Shown here one piece after another: positions 38,407 to 49,500 of a DNA stretch of 64,000 nt (position 1 is its first letter; every line of letters starts with the position of its first letter). Below the pieces are notes generated by a model, which was not told the origin of the DNA, did not search any database, and worked only from the letters and a program-made list of their open reading frames with translations. This DNA comes from Salinicola rhizosphaerae (GTDB lineage Bacteria > Pseudomonadota > Gammaproteobacteria > Pseudomonadales > Halomonadaceae). Where the stretch lies: assembly GCF_014652715.1 (NCBI RefSeq), contig NZ_BMZI01000001.1, positions 19,842 to 83,841 of the forward strand, given 5' to 3'. A program made the translations under genes and the position numbers.

Positions 38407-40512
38407 CTAGGCTTTCAGGCGCTCGATCAGTTGCGACATCTGCATCGGCCGGCCCAGCAGGTAGCCCTGATACTGCTGCACACCTAGCTCGCTGAGCAGT
38501 TGCCATTGGGCCTCGGTTTCTACCCCCTCGGCAACCGTCTCCATGCCAAGCAGATTGCACAGCCCGACGATACCGGTCAGCAGGTGGCGCGAGCGCGGGT
38601 CCGCTTCGAGATCGTGCATGAAGCTCCGGTCGATCTTGATGGTGTCGAATGGCAGGCGCTTGAGGTAGCCGAGCGAGGAGTAGCCAGCGCCGAAATCGTC
38701 CATCGCCACCCGGAATCCCTCCTGGCGCAGACGCTGGATTCGCACCTCCGGCGCACGCGTGTTCTCCAGAAATACCGACTCGGTCACTTCCAGCTCGATC
38801 TGATCCGTGGTGATGCCATGACGCTGGCAAGCCTCGCGCAGTGCGTCGGACAAACCGTCATCCATGACGTGTAGCGCCGAGACATTGACCGCGACCGGCA
38901 GCGGGTGGCCACTGGCCGCGAGCGTGGCGGCATGCTTCGCCGCCGCCTCGATGGCGAGGTTGCCCAGCGCCGTCGCCATGCCGTTGTGCTCGGCCAGCGG
39001 CACGAAGACATCCGGCGGTACCTGACCGTAGGTCGGGGTGTGCCATCGGGCGAGCAGTTCGGCACCGATGATCCGATGACTGCCATCGAACTTGGGCTGC
39101 ACGACGAAATCGAGCGCTTGCCGGGTGATCGTCTCGCGCAGTTGGGTCAGCATCGACATCTGCTCTAGATCGTGATGTTTCAGCTGGTCGTGGTAGGCGA
39201 CGATGGCGTTCTTGCCCCTGTCCTTGGCGGCATACATCGCCACATCGGCGTGCTTGAGCAGGGTCTCGCTGTCCTGCCCATCGCAGGGGGCGTGCACGAC
39301 GCCGATGCTCGCGGTCACGCTGAGCTGATGCCCGGCAAGCACCATCGGCTGGGCCAGCGCCTCAAGCAGGCGCCGGGAGATCCGGTCGGCAAGCGTGTCG
39401 TCGGCGCCGACATCGACGATCACGACAAACTCGTCGCCACCCCAGCGAGCGATCAGGTCCTTGCTGCGCAACGTCGCCCGCAGCCGCTTGACCATGACTC
39501 TGAGTAGCGCGTCGCCCGCCTGATGCCCGAGCGAGTCATTGATGTGCTTGAAACCGTCGAGATCGATGAACAGCACGGCGAGGGCGCGTTCGGCGGTGAC
39601 CTGCTTCAACCGATGCTTGAGGCTGCTCTGCAGCGTGGCGCGGTTGGGTAGCTGAGTCAGCGTATCGATGCTGGCGAGATGTTCGAGCTCGCGCTCCGAA
39701 CGCTTGCGCGCGGAGATGTCGCGCAGTGCGGCGATGTAGTGAATGTCGCCCGCGTCATCCAGGGTGAAATCGCTCAAGGTCAACTCGATGGGAATGCGCA
39801 CACCGCTGGCGCTGATGAAGGCCCCCTCGTGATGCAGCGCGCGCGGCCCGGCAGCCACCATGCCGGGCGTGTGATCGAGCGTCGCCGATTCCAGGTAGTG
39901 GTCGAGTTTTCGCCCCAGAATCTCCTGAGTGGCACTCTCGCTCATCTCGACGAAAGCATCGTTGACCTCGAGAATGCGCCAGTTCGCATCGACGACCAGC
40001 ATGGGGTCGCGAGATGACGCAAAGGCATGAGCACGCACGCGAGCGCTTCGGGCCATTGCTTGGGGCGCCGTATGAGGCGTCGGGGCCTGGGGCGTCGGGC
40101 ACGTCTGGCTCAGTGTCTCCCAGGTGCCGGCGGCAGCGGTGGGCTGACCGGCGTGATCGCGTGCCGTGACCGCGCCTCTCAGGCGGACGCGCTCGGCGGG
40201 CGATCGGCCGTGCAGTGTCAGCGTCAGATCACCGTCGTTCTTGCCGCTGCGGATCTGGCGGCGCAGATGCTGCAGCTGCGCCCGGCTATGGGGATCGGCA
40301 ACACGCAGCAGTCCCCGCAACACCAGTCGCTGGAGATCGCCGGCATCACCGCCCGGCAGGCGCGACCCATGGAAGTGGATCGCCTCGTCGGGGAAGTGCC
40401 AGTGCCACGCGGCTTGCCCGGTCGCGCGAAGGGCATCTTCCAAGGGCACTCGCTCCCGCGGGCCGGCGGCCCCGGGTGGTGCATCGTTGGCGGCATTGTC
40501 GTTGCTGTGCAT
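38407..40512 (-). CDS. PAS-GGDEF-EAL cyclic di-GMP signalling protein
   Basis: 701 residues, soluble. After a degenerate N-terminal part comes a PAS domain (about 160-270, VDANWRILEVNDAFVEMS). The GGDEF domain has the intact active site RWGGDEFVV. The EAL domain starts as ELLARW and keeps NVSALH, ELEVTES, and DDFGAGYSSLGYLKRLPFDTIKIDRSF, so phosphodiesterase activity is expected. Both activities may exist, with the PAS deciding between them. It may affect biofilm or secretion functions; the type I system lies nearby but is not in the same transcript. The 254 bases before its start hold nothing recognisable. Confidence 0.93.
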   Translation of the reverse strand: MHSNDNAANDAPPGAAGPRERVPLEDALRATGQAAWHWHFPDEAIHFHGSRLPGGDAGDLQRLVLRGLLRVADPHSRAQLQHLRRQIRSGKNDGDLTLTLHGRSPAERVRLRGAVTARDHAGQPTAAAGTWETLSQTCPTPQAPTPHTAPQAMARSARVRAHAFASSRDPMLVVDANWRILEVNDAFVEMSESATQEILGRKLDHYLESATLDHTPGMVAAGPRALHHEGAFISASGVRIPIELTLSDFTLDDAGDIHYIAALRDISARKRSERELEHLASIDTLTQLPNRATLQSSLKHRLKQVTAERALAVLFIDLDGFKHINDSLGHQAGDALLRVMVKRLRATLRSKDLIARWGGDEFVVIVDVGADDTLADRISRRLLEALAQPMVLAGHQLSVTASIGVVHAPCDGQDSETLLKHADVAMYAAKDRGKNAIVAYHDQLKHHDLEQMSMLTQLRETITRQALDFVVQPKFDGSHRIIGAELLARWHTPTYGQVPPDVFVPLAEHNGMATALGNLAIEAAAKHAATLAASGHPLPVAVNVSALHVMDDGLSDALREACQRHGITTDQIELEVTESVFLENTRAPEVRIQRLRQEGFRVAMDDFGAGYSSLGYLKRLPFDTIKIDRSFMHDLEADPRSRHLLTGIVGLCNLLGMETVAEGVETEAQWQLLSELGVQQYQGYLLGRPMQMSQLIERLKA

Positions 40513-40766
40513 GACAAGGATCTCTCGAGAAATCCGCAGCGCTCAAGGTCATCCTAGATCGACTCGGATACGATCAGTATCGGCCAAACGTATGAACGCT
40601 TGAGCCGAATCTGGCGGGCTTGCCGTCGCGATGATCGGTTTCCAGGTCGGATGGCGGCGAAACCTGATTTCGCGCCGTCGGCATGGGTCGCTCCCGATCG
40701 AACCCGAAACAGAGCCGAGCCGGAAGTCGCTGAGCATTGAGTGGCGGTTGGTGAACCCGCGGGAGA

Positions 40767-41153
40767 TTACCCGATCGCGGTCGCGAACAGGCACAGCACA
40801 CCAAGAAAAGAAACGACAAAGATCGCCGAGCGAGCGGTGGCGAGATCCATGGCGTAGCACAGGGCGTGACCGACTCGGGAGATCACGAATACGACGCTGG
40901 CGATATCGGCAAGCCAGCCCCCGCCAGAGAACTGCGCCGCGACGACGCCCGCGGTGAATAGCGCCAGCGCCTCCCAGGCGTTCTGCTGAGCTGCCCAGAG
41001 CCTCGCGCCTTTGCCCTCGAGCCGGGCGTACTGTTGGCGGGGATGGTGATTGTCGAGCTTGCCGAACTCCCGCTGGCGCACGCTGCTACCCCAGAAAGCC
41101 AGCCAGAATGGCAGCAGGGCGGTGATCAACAGACACCAGAGTGGCGTGGACAT
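40767..41153 (-). CDS. MAPEG-family membrane protein
   Basis: 128 residues from ATG 41153; an open frame to 41207 is unsupported. Four hydrophobic segments and the MAPEG pattern (LDNHHPRQQYARLEGKGARLWAAQQNAWEALALF, then ISRVGHALCYAMD). Related to eicosanoid/glutathione-linked membrane proteins, mostly of unknown role in bacteria. Confidence 0.87.
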   Translation of the reverse strand: MSTPLWCLLITALLPFWLAFWGSSVRQREFGKLDNHHPRQQYARLEGKGARLWAAQQNAWEALALFTAGVVAAQFSGGGWLADIASVVFVISRVGHALCYAMDLATARSAIFVVSFLGVLCLFATAIG

Positions 41154-41248
41154 CGGTGGCAGGCTCCTTGGTTGCGACGTCAATCGGCGACGGGCGCCGG
41201 ATGCCATCAGCGTAGCACCCAGCTGCGTCTTTGGCGGCCGATGTCGCT

Positions 41249-42703
41249 TCAGCCTTGCCGGCTGTCGCCCCCTTCGATCCGCTCGAGTAGCGCCGTGATC
41301 TGCTGCAGGGCATCGGTATCGAGCTGGCCGGCGGCGGCATCCAGGTTGGTGCGATCCTTGAGATAGAGGCAGGCGGTCTTGACGAAGCGAATGCGCAGGT
41401 CGTAGACCGAGGAGCGCGCGTCGAGGACATCGACGAGGTCGCGCAGACCGACGGATTCTCCCCGTTCCGCGGCCTTGAGAAAGAGCGTGCCGGACTCGAT
41501 CGAACGTTGAAGCGCTTCGAGCTGACGGACATCACCCTGCATGCTGCGAAGCCGCTTGCGAACTTCCTGCTGTGCCAGTCGACGCTCGTTTTGCATGGCG
41601 GCGGCCCCGGAGAGTGCGGTGAGTTCGCCCTGGCGAATGCTCGCCGAGGTGTAGCCCCCCTGATAGAGCGTGACGTTCATTTCGACGCTGGCGCTGAAAT
41701 CCTCGCTGGTCTGCAGCGCATCGTTGCTCTGCACATCGCTGTAGCCCAGCACGAGGTTGAGTTCGGGATAGCGTCCGGCGCGCCTGACGTCGGTATCGGC
41801 ACGGGCCACGCGCTGTCGCTCGGCGGCGAGTCGAACCTGCGCGTTGTTGGCGGTCATCGCCAGCCACGCATCGAGCGGTTGCCGTTCCGGCGCGACGACC
41901 AGAGCTTCCGGCGTCGCGAGCTGGACCGGACCGATATCGAGCAGGGTGCCGGTCAGGCGCTCGAGATCGCTCTGGGCGTTGGCCAGATCGTTCTCCGCGG
42001 CGGTCTGGTCGGCAACGGCCTGGTCCAGCCGCGATTGGGACTCCAGCAGATTGAGCCGATCGCCGACGCCAAGCTCGTAGGCGCGTTGGGCCTGACGCTG
42101 CTGCAGTACCAGTGACTCGCGCTGGGCAATCAGCAGGCCAAGCGTTCGCGATGCCTGGTAGGCGTCGAGATAGCTCTCCACCACCTTGACGGCGAGATCG
42201 CGCTCGGCGACGGCCACCTGGAGCAGGGCGGCATCGCCCTGGGCGTGGGCCTTGTCGACCTGGCGCCAGCGCTCCAGGCTGAAAAGCGGCTGAGTCAGTC
42301 TGACCTCCCAGCTTCGGTCGCGTGTCTTTCCGGAAACGCGATCGTCATAGACTTCGTCGGGATAGTCGTCCGGGTTGTCGGTATAGATGTTGTTTGCCTG
42401 CCGATAGCGGTAGGCGGCGGTGGCATCGAGTTGAGGGCGCAGTCTGGCCTGCGCCATGGGCACCTCCTGTGCCACCGAGCGGCTGTCCAGGCGCTGGCTT
42501 TGCAGGCCGCTGTCGTAGGTGAGCGCCTGCGCGACCAGTGACGTCAGTGAGGGAAGCGGGTTGGCCTGGTCCGCACTCGCAGGCAAGTCATCGACCGGCG
42601 AGGCGGTGGCGAGCGGTGTACCGGCCGTGAGCGCCTGCGCACAGGCGTAATGAGAGAGGCCGAGCAGGCTCAGCGCCAGCAGCCGGGGAAACAGTCTGGA
42701 CAT
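41249..42703 (-). CDS. TolC-family outer membrane channel of a type I secretion system
   Basis: 484 residues with an N-terminal signal peptide (LLALSLLGLSHYACAQA). Two repeats of the outer-membrane efflux protein fold follow, rich in Gln/Leu coiled coil (e.g. LGVGDRLNLLESQSRLDQAVADQTAAENDLA and LRDLVDVLDARSSVYDLR). It is closest to the PrtF/AprF/LapE kind by context: the membrane fusion protein and ABC genes lie directly upstream in the operon, with a one-base overlap. Confidence 0.9.
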   Translation of the reverse strand: MSRLFPRLLALSLLGLSHYACAQALTAGTPLATASPVDDLPASADQANPLPSLTSLVAQALTYDSGLQSQRLDSRSVAQEVPMAQARLRPQLDATAAYRYRQANNIYTDNPDDYPDEVYDDRVSGKTRDRSWEVRLTQPLFSLERWRQVDKAHAQGDAALLQVAVAERDLAVKVVESYLDAYQASRTLGLLIAQRESLVLQQRQAQRAYELGVGDRLNLLESQSRLDQAVADQTAAENDLANAQSDLERLTGTLLDIGPVQLATPEALVVAPERQPLDAWLAMTANNAQVRLAAERQRVARADTDVRRAGRYPELNLVLGYSDVQSNDALQTSEDFSASVEMNVTLYQGGYTSASIRQGELTALSGAAAMQNERRLAQQEVRKRLRSMQGDVRQLEALQRSIESGTLFLKAAERGESVGLRDLVDVLDARSSVYDLRIRFVKTACLYLKDRTNLDAAAGQLDTDALQQITALLERIEGGDSRQG

Positions 42704-44049
42704 TATTCTTCTCGCATCGACCGCGCCAGCATGTCGCTGAACGGCTTGAACAGGTAGCTTGCGAAAGTGCGCTCGCCGGTCTGCAGCATCACTTCCGCCG
42801 GCATGCCGGCGAGTAGCTGCATGCTGCTGGTCATCTCGTTATGACCCACGTCGGTCACCTTGACTCGGGCCTTGTAGTAGTGGGCGTGAGTCGCTTCGTC
42901 CTCGAAGCTGTCGGCGGAGACGTGAACGACCTCGCCCTCGATCACGTTCGACAGGCGTTGGTTGAAGGCGCTGAACCGAATCTCAGCCGGCTGGCCGGCA
43001 TGCACGTTGTCGATATCGCGATCGGCCACCCGCGCCTCGACGATAAAGCCGTCGTTGGAGGGGACGATCTCCATGACCGTATCGCCGGAGCGGATGACCG
43101 CGCCGCGTGTATGGACCTGCAGACCGACCACGGTGCCGGAGACGGGGGCCACGATCTGGGTCCGCTGAACCTGATCCTTCAGCGCTGTCATCCGCTCCTG
43201 GGCATCGGTGACCTGGGCCTGGACATCCTTGAGGTCCTCGCCCACCTCCTGGTGATATTTCTGCAGCTGGATCTGCTTCTCGAGGGTGTTCTGACTGATC
43301 TGGGATCGCAACTGAGCGACTTCGGCACTGTGCTGTGCATTCTCGCCCTGGAATTGCAGGCTCTGGCGTTCGAGTTCACGCAGGCGCTGATTGTCCCCGA
43401 GCCCTTCGTTGAACAGGGTTCGGTAGTCGCTAGCTTCGCCGGAGAGCGAGCTGATCTTCGAGCGATTGACCTTCTGCAGCCGCTCGAGCCCGTCGATCTG
43501 CTCCTGCATCTGTCGCGCCTTCTCGTCCAGAGATGAGAGCGCATCGGCAAGCGATTGTCGGCGGACCTGGAACAGACGACGCTGGACGTCGACGACGGCC
43601 TGCACGCGGGCCGAGGTGTCGTTGAGCAGAACGTCCGGAAAGGTCAGCGTCTCGCGGTCGCTCTGTTCGGCCAGCAGGCGCACTTCGCTGGCCAGGGCGA
43701 TGCGATACTCCGATTCGGCTATCGAGAGCTTGGCCAGGGGTTGTGTGTCGTCGAGCACGATCAGCGGATCGCCGGCCGAGACCGTGTCGCCATCCTCGAC
43801 GAGAATCGATTTGACGATGCCGCCCTCGAAGTGCTGCACGCTCTTGGTCGAACTCTCGACGGTCACGGAGCCGGGGGCGACGACCGCGACCGCCAGTTCG
43901 GCGGTGGTCGCCCAGAGCGTGAACCCGCCCACGGCGACGACGAGAATGATGAGGCCAAAGCGGCGACTTCTGGCATCGCTGGTCGGCAGACGAGGCTCCA
44001 GAGCGCCGCTGGATACCAGGGCGCCTGCGGCGTGGGAATGGGTAGTCAT
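42703..44049 (-). CDS. HlyD-family membrane fusion protein of type I secretion
   Basis: 448 residues. One inner-membrane helix near the N-terminus (FGLIILVVAVGGFTLWATTAEL), a biotinyl/lipoyl-like strand GSVTVESSTKSVQHFEGGIVKSILVEDGD, a long coiled coil (about residues 130-290) and the C-terminal beta-barrel with the HlyD signature. PrtE/AprE type. Overlaps the ABC gene by four bases (ATGA) and the TolC gene by one base, so the three are one transcript. Confidence 0.92.
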   Translation of the reverse strand: MTTHSHAAGALVSSGALEPRLPTSDARSRRFGLIILVVAVGGFTLWATTAELAVAVVAPGSVTVESSTKSVQHFEGGIVKSILVEDGDTVSAGDPLIVLDDTQPLAKLSIAESEYRIALASEVRLLAEQSDRETLTFPDVLLNDTSARVQAVVDVQRRLFQVRRQSLADALSSLDEKARQMQEQIDGLERLQKVNRSKISSLSGEASDYRTLFNEGLGDNQRLRELERQSLQFQGENAQHSAEVAQLRSQISQNTLEKQIQLQKYHQEVGEDLKDVQAQVTDAQERMTALKDQVQRTQIVAPVSGTVVGLQVHTRGAVIRSGDTVMEIVPSNDGFIVEARVADRDIDNVHAGQPAEIRFSAFNQRLSNVIEGEVVHVSADSFEDEATHAHYYKARVKVTDVGHNEMTSSMQLLAGMPAEVMLQTGERTFASYLFKPFSDMLARSMREE

Positions 44050-45881
44050 GACGTCGGTTGCTCCGGCGAGGAAGGGGGCGTGGCGGCGTTGTCGTCGGTG
44101 CGTTTCGCCTGGCCGCGTGCGCGCAGGCGGACGGAGTGGACTCCGCGCTCTCGGTTATCGGTTGCGCCATTGGGAGAGGCCTCGTTGACCGGTGACTCGT
44201 GGTGCGGTGAGGAAATCCCCTTTCTGACGGGCGAGAAGGAAACGAGCTGGCCCTCATCGAGAGCAATGACCCTATCGACATGTTCGAGGATGCCGGGCGC
44301 GTGGCTGATCACGAATACCGTGGTGCCTTGATGCTTGAGCTGGCGGAGGCAGTGAAGCAGCGCACGCTCGCCGGCGGCATCGAGATTGGCGTCCGGTTCG
44401 TCGAGCACGACCATTACCGGGTTATCGTAGAGTGCGCGCGCCAGGCCGAGGCGTTGACGCTGGCCGCCCGAGAGGATGCCGCCGGTGCCGCTGATCGGCG
44501 TGTCGTAGCCCGCCGGCTGGCGCAGAATCATGTCGTGAACGCCGGCCTTGCGAGCCGCCTCGATCACCTTGGCGGGGTCGACCGGGCCGAAGCGCGCGAT
44601 ATTCTCGCTGATGCTGCCATCGAACAGCTCGATATCCTGTGGCAGGTAGCCCAGATGAGGCCCAAGTCGCTCCCGCGGCCATTGGTCGATATCGGTGGCG
44701 CCCAGGCGAACGCAGCCACGCAGCGGCGACCAGACGCCCAGCAGCACCCGCGCCAGCGTGGACTTGCCCGCCGCGCTCGGGCCGACGATGGCCACGTGCT
44801 GCCCAGGCTCGCACTGCAGTGAAATTTCGGTGAGCGTCGGGCGCGACTCACCCGGTGGCGCGGCGGTGACCGCCTCCAGTTGAATTCTTCCCACCGGGGG
44901 CGGCAGCGGCATGCGCTCGGGTTCTTTTGGCGCTGCATTCAGCAGCGCGTTGAGCCGGCCGTATGCCGTCCTTGCCGCCACGAAGCCTTTCCAGCCACCG
45001 ATCATCTGGTCGATGGGCGCCAGGGCGCGGCCCATCAGGATCGACCCTGCGATCATCATGCCGCCGGTCAGGCTGCCTTCGATGACGAGATAGGCGCCGA
45101 GACCGAGAATCAGAGACTGAAAGACGGTACGCAGCGTCTTGGACAGGTTGGTCAGCGTACCGGCGCGGTCGCTGGCGCGGGACTGATGGAGCAGATAGTC
45201 GTAGTGCTGGCGTTTCCATCGCGAGAGCAGGTTGGGCAGCATGCCCATGGCTTGGAGGACCTCGGCGTTGCGCAGGTTACTCTGCGCCAGTTCCTGAGAC
45301 ATCACGTGTTCGCGATTGGCATCCTTGAGCAGTGGCTCCGTGGTTCTTTCGTTGATCCAGGCGAGCGCAAGCAGGGTGACACCGGCCACGGCCGCGAACA
45401 CACCGAACCAGGGGTGGAACAGCGCCAGAATCAGGATATAGACCGGTATCCAGGGGGCATCGAAGAAGGCGAACAGGCCATTGCCGCCGAGAAACTGGCG
45501 CAGCGTCGTGAGGTCCTGGAGCGGCTGGGCGGAAGGTTTGCCGGGAAGCATCAGCGCGCGTTTGAAAGTCGACTGGTAGATGCGCTCGTTGATCTGCATG
45601 TCCAGACGATTGCCGATCCGGACCAGGATGCGAGAGCGGACGAGATCGAGACTGCCCATCACGATAAACAGAAAGCCGATGACCAGCGTCAGCATCAGCA
45701 GGGTTTCCGCACTGCGCGTCGTGATGACCCGGTCATAGACCTGCAGCATATAGAGTGAGGGACCCAGCATCAGCAAATTGATGAAAAGACTAAATAACAG
45801 AACAAAATGAAACGCGCGTCGGCTGGTCCGAAGGGCGGCTTGCAGATCCGTTTTATTGTCGGGCTTGCTCACGTCAAGCAT
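44046..45881 (-). CDS. Type I secretion ABC transporter, PrtD/AprD type
   Basis: 611 residues. Six-helix membrane domain with LMLGPSLYMLQVYDRVITTRSAETLLMLT, then an ATPase with Walker A GPSAAGKST (367-375), LSGGQRQRLGLARAL and VMVVLDEPDANLD. No N-terminal C39 peptidase-like domain, unlike LapB or HlyB, so the substrate has no leader to cleave or bind there. A hydrophilic tail of ~60 residues (Ser/Pro/Arg-rich) follows the ATPase. It is the first gene of the secretion operon and divergent from the giant protein. Confidence 0.93.
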   Translation of the reverse strand: MLDVSKPDNKTDLQAALRTSRRAFHFVLLFSLFINLLMLGPSLYMLQVYDRVITTRSAETLLMLTLVIGFLFIVMGSLDLVRSRILVRIGNRLDMQINERIYQSTFKRALMLPGKPSAQPLQDLTTLRQFLGGNGLFAFFDAPWIPVYILILALFHPWFGVFAAVAGVTLLALAWINERTTEPLLKDANREHVMSQELAQSNLRNAEVLQAMGMLPNLLSRWKRQHYDYLLHQSRASDRAGTLTNLSKTLRTVFQSLILGLGAYLVIEGSLTGGMMIAGSILMGRALAPIDQMIGGWKGFVAARTAYGRLNALLNAAPKEPERMPLPPPVGRIQLEAVTAAPPGESRPTLTEISLQCEPGQHVAIVGPSAAGKSTLARVLLGVWSPLRGCVRLGATDIDQWPRERLGPHLGYLPQDIELFDGSISENIARFGPVDPAKVIEAARKAGVHDMILRQPAGYDTPISGTGGILSGGQRQRLGLARALYDNPVMVVLDEPDANLDAAGERALLHCLRQLKHQGTTVFVISHAPGILEHVDRVIALDEGQLVSFSPVRKGISSPHHESPVNEASPNGATDNRERGVHSVRLRARGQAKRTDDNAATPPSSPEQPTS

Positions 45882-46576
45882 CCTTTAATCGCTGATTGAA
45901 AAGGAGGGAAAAGCGCGAAAGAGGAAATCCTTGACGCAGGATGCGTAAATTGTGAAGAAATTTACAAGCGCATTCTGAGACGGCAAAAACAAGCCGATCA
46001 AAGCGATGTTGCAGGAAAATAGAAAAATAGTCGTTTATAGACAATGATCTATGTGCGTCATTCGACTTCGGTACTTTCCGCCAACGGATAAGTGGGTGAG
46101 AAAAAGTAGCGTCATGGACTAATGAGACTGGCCAAGTTGCGACGGGTATTTGTCATCGACAAAGCCGGCAGAGTCTGATTTTTATCGTCCTTGAAAACTT
46201 TTGTAATCAGGGGTTTTATAACGAGGTGACGGAACTCGAAGATAAATCAATGATTACGCAATAAATTTGGTTTACATCGTTTTTTGAAAGGCTTGTTGGC
46301 TTCGTGATTTTGGCCGGCCGAGTGGGAGAAGTTTCAGCTTTGCCGGGATAACGATAAGCGCTAGCTTGCCATCAGTAGACTTTAGTCCCGAGTTTTCCGG
46401 CCCGACGGTTTCGACCCCGCAGCTCCCCGATATGGCAGGCGATATCTGTCGATAGGTCGACACGTTGGTCGATTTGCCGTCGATGGCGAAAACCGAAGCG
46501 GCCTTTCTCGTCCGTCTACCTGAATTCCAATAACGGTTTTTCCAGACACCTATAACCACGCGCAGGGGAATCATCC
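45882..46576. other. Divergent 695-bp control region
   Basis: The longest gene-free stretch in the window, clearly more AT-rich than its surroundings (e.g. 46020-46290). It separates the type I secretion operon (minus strand) from the giant protein (plus strand) and must hold both promoters. No repeats, RNA gene or terminator were recognised apart from one promoter-like pair. The small minus-strand frame at 46272-46574 has no start signal or family and is not accepted. Confidence 0.6.
46191..46220 (+). promoter_or_regulatory. Candidate promoter of the giant secreted protein
   Basis: TTGAAA (46191-46196) and TTTATA (46215-46220) are spaced by 18 bases. This would give a leader of about 350 bases before the ATG at 46577. 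Weak evidence. Confidence 0.28.
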
Positions 46577-49500
46577 ATGTTCACGTTTTCTATCATCGAT
46601 GCGCTGACGGGAGAGGTCGTCGACACCCTGGAACCGGGTGACGCGATTGCACGCGATCTGCTCAGCGACGACTACCTGCTCGAGGCGACGCCGACCGATA
46701 GCGCGGATTTTCTGGCCAGCGATATCTCCTCGGTGACTCTGACCGTCACCGACGCGGCGGGTGTCGAAAGCACGCAGACCGCCGAAGAGAGCCCCTATCG
46801 GTTTTCTCTCTCGCCGGCCTGGGAGAGCGGCATAGCCAGCTTCGTGCTGGAAGGTTTTGGCGCTGGCGGCGATCCGCTCGCCAACAGCGAACAGGCCTTT
46901 GACGTCGAGATCGTCGGTAGCGAGGGCTGGGTGGATGGCGTCTATACGCTGCAGGGCGAGTCGCTCTCGACCGATGATGGCACATCGACTGCAGACACCG
47001 TGATTCGCGATGCGAGCAATCCGGAGAGCAGCAGCGCGGCCGGTGACGATGGCCTCTGGGACAATCATAGCGGCAGCGGTTACCTGGACATGGGGGGGCA
47101 GGTTGGCGATGCGGCCTATTTCGAGGTCGATGTCGAGACTGCCGGTGTCTACGAGCTCGATGTCCGCTATGCCAGCAGTGGCTCCAGCTCCCGCCCGCTG
47201 AACGTGCTCGTCGATGGCACCGATCAAGGCACGCTTGCGCTGGCATCGACCGGGACCGGAACGGCGGGATGGGAAACCTGGGCGCACGCCACGTTGACGC
47301 TGACGCTCTCCGCCGGCACCAACGTGATTCGGCTCGAGAATGTGATCGGTGGCGGTCCCAATATCGATAGTCTGACGCTGACCGCCGTGCCGGACGTGGA
47401 TGACGGCGACGATGCGCTGGTGATCCAGGCCGAGGACCCGGCGCTGTTGAGTATCGACGACAGCGGCGCCACCACCAGCCAGACGCTGACTCGGGTCGTC
47501 GATGCCGATAACCCCGACGCGCTCGGTAACGTGCGCGGTGGGGCGATCGGCGGTGCTTACGTGGATTTCGGCACCGATGCCGGCGATGCGATGACGCTGG
47601 CGGTGACGCCGGACGAGGCCGGGCTCTACACCGCGACCATTCGCTACGCCAATGGTGGCACGAGCGATCGGCCGCTGCTGCTGAGCGTCAACGGTGGCGA
47701 TGCCGTACTGGTCTCCTTTCCGCCGACCGGCAGCTGGAATACCTGGGGCGAGGTCGAGGTCTCCGTATCGCTGCCCGCCGGCGAAAACGCGGTGACGCTG
47801 ACGCTACCTACCGCAGCTCAGGGCGGCGTTGCCAATGGTCCCAATATCGACCAGATCGGCTTCGAATACGCCGAAGCACTGCCTGACGACCCGACACTGG
47901 TGTTCCAGATCGAGGGCGAAGCGCTGACCATCGAGGATACCGGCGCCGCGGATACGGTCGTGCGCGACGCGAACAACACCGAGACCAGCGGTGGCGGTGC
48001 GGATGGTTTGTGGGGGGACTTCAGCGGCAGCGGCTATCTCGACATGGGTGGCCAGGCCGGCGATGCCGCTTCCTTCAACGTCAGCGTCGGCGAAGCGGGC
48101 ACCTACCTGTTGACGGTGCGCTACGCCAGCAGTGGCACGGCCGACCGGCCGATGGCGGTCTCGGTCGATGGTGACAATCAGGGCACGCTGGCGTTCGCCT
48201 CGACCGGTACCGGCAGTGCCGGGTGGGAGAACTGGACCGAGACGACGATCGAAGTCGACCTCAGCGCCGGTGACAACGTGATCCGGCTGGCGAACGTCGG
48301 TAGCACCGGGCCGAACATCGATGCGATTTCCCTGAACACGATCGACGCTTCCGGTGAAGAGCCCACGGTCGAGCCGGGGGATCGCTTCTCGATCAAGATC
48401 AATTTTCAGCCGGATGGCTCGACCACGCCGGATGGCTATATTGCCGACACCGGCCAGGCCTTTGGCACACAGTCATTCCAGGTCGATGGGCAGACCTATC
48501 AGTACGGCTGGGTGACCGAAGAGTCCATCGCCGATGGTACCGCCAACGGCACGACGCCGATGGCGATTGCCGGCCAGGACGCCGACGCGCTGGGTGACCG
48601 AAGCGACACCTTGACCGATGTCGACCCGCTCCAGGCGACCTATGCCGGTTTTTCCAAGCCCGGCTACAGTGACAGCGCGGGCTGGGAGGTCGAACTCGAG
48701 GACGGTTACTACGAGGTCACCATTTCGATTGGCGATAGCGGCGGCGCCTATGACAGCGTCAACGTCATCAACGCCGAGGGGGAGTCGTTCGGTGAACTGA
48801 CGTCCGAGAGACCGGACGACTTTCCGGCGGACGACGACCCGACCGACGACAGCGATGGCTACCGTTCGACGCTGATTACGCGGATCGTCCAGGTGACCGA
48901 CGGGCGTTTGACGCTGGATTCGATCGGGCTGGACAGCGACAACACCGAGATCCAGTACATCGAGATTCAGTCGCTTCCCGACCTCACGCCGGATGACGAT
49001 CGCGAGGCGCCGGAGGATTACGCCTACTTTACCGATCCCCGCGCGGTCGCGGGCGTCGGTGAATCGCAGGTCGAGGTGCACCTGCAGTCCGATGACGGCA
49101 GCGTGCCGACGGGTATCGATCCGACATCGGATCTCTTCATCGGCATCTCGGTCGTCGACGGGCGCGGCGGCGCCTTGCTCGAGAGCCTCAACGATGGCTC
49201 GGTGCGGCTTTTCAACACCGTGACTGGCGAAGAGGTCGCCTTCAACATCAACACCACCGGCGGATTCGACTCCCTGACGATCTCGCCGGTGGGTGAACTC
49301 GACGAATACACCAGCTATACGCTGGTCATCGATGGCTTCCAGGATCGCGGCGACAACACCGACCCGGATGCGCCCACGCGCGAGTTCCAGAAGTTCACCA
49401 CGACCTTCGTGACCGGCGCGGAGCCGGAGATTCAGGATAGCGAAGTCGCGTTCGACACGACGGTGGAGCTCAACGGCGCGGAGGATGGTGCGTACTTGTT

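Noticed and set aside
46272-46574. Small minus-strand gene of 100 codons in the divergent region
   Set aside because: No ribosome binding site, no family resemblance, and it overlaps the probable promoter and leader of the giant gene.
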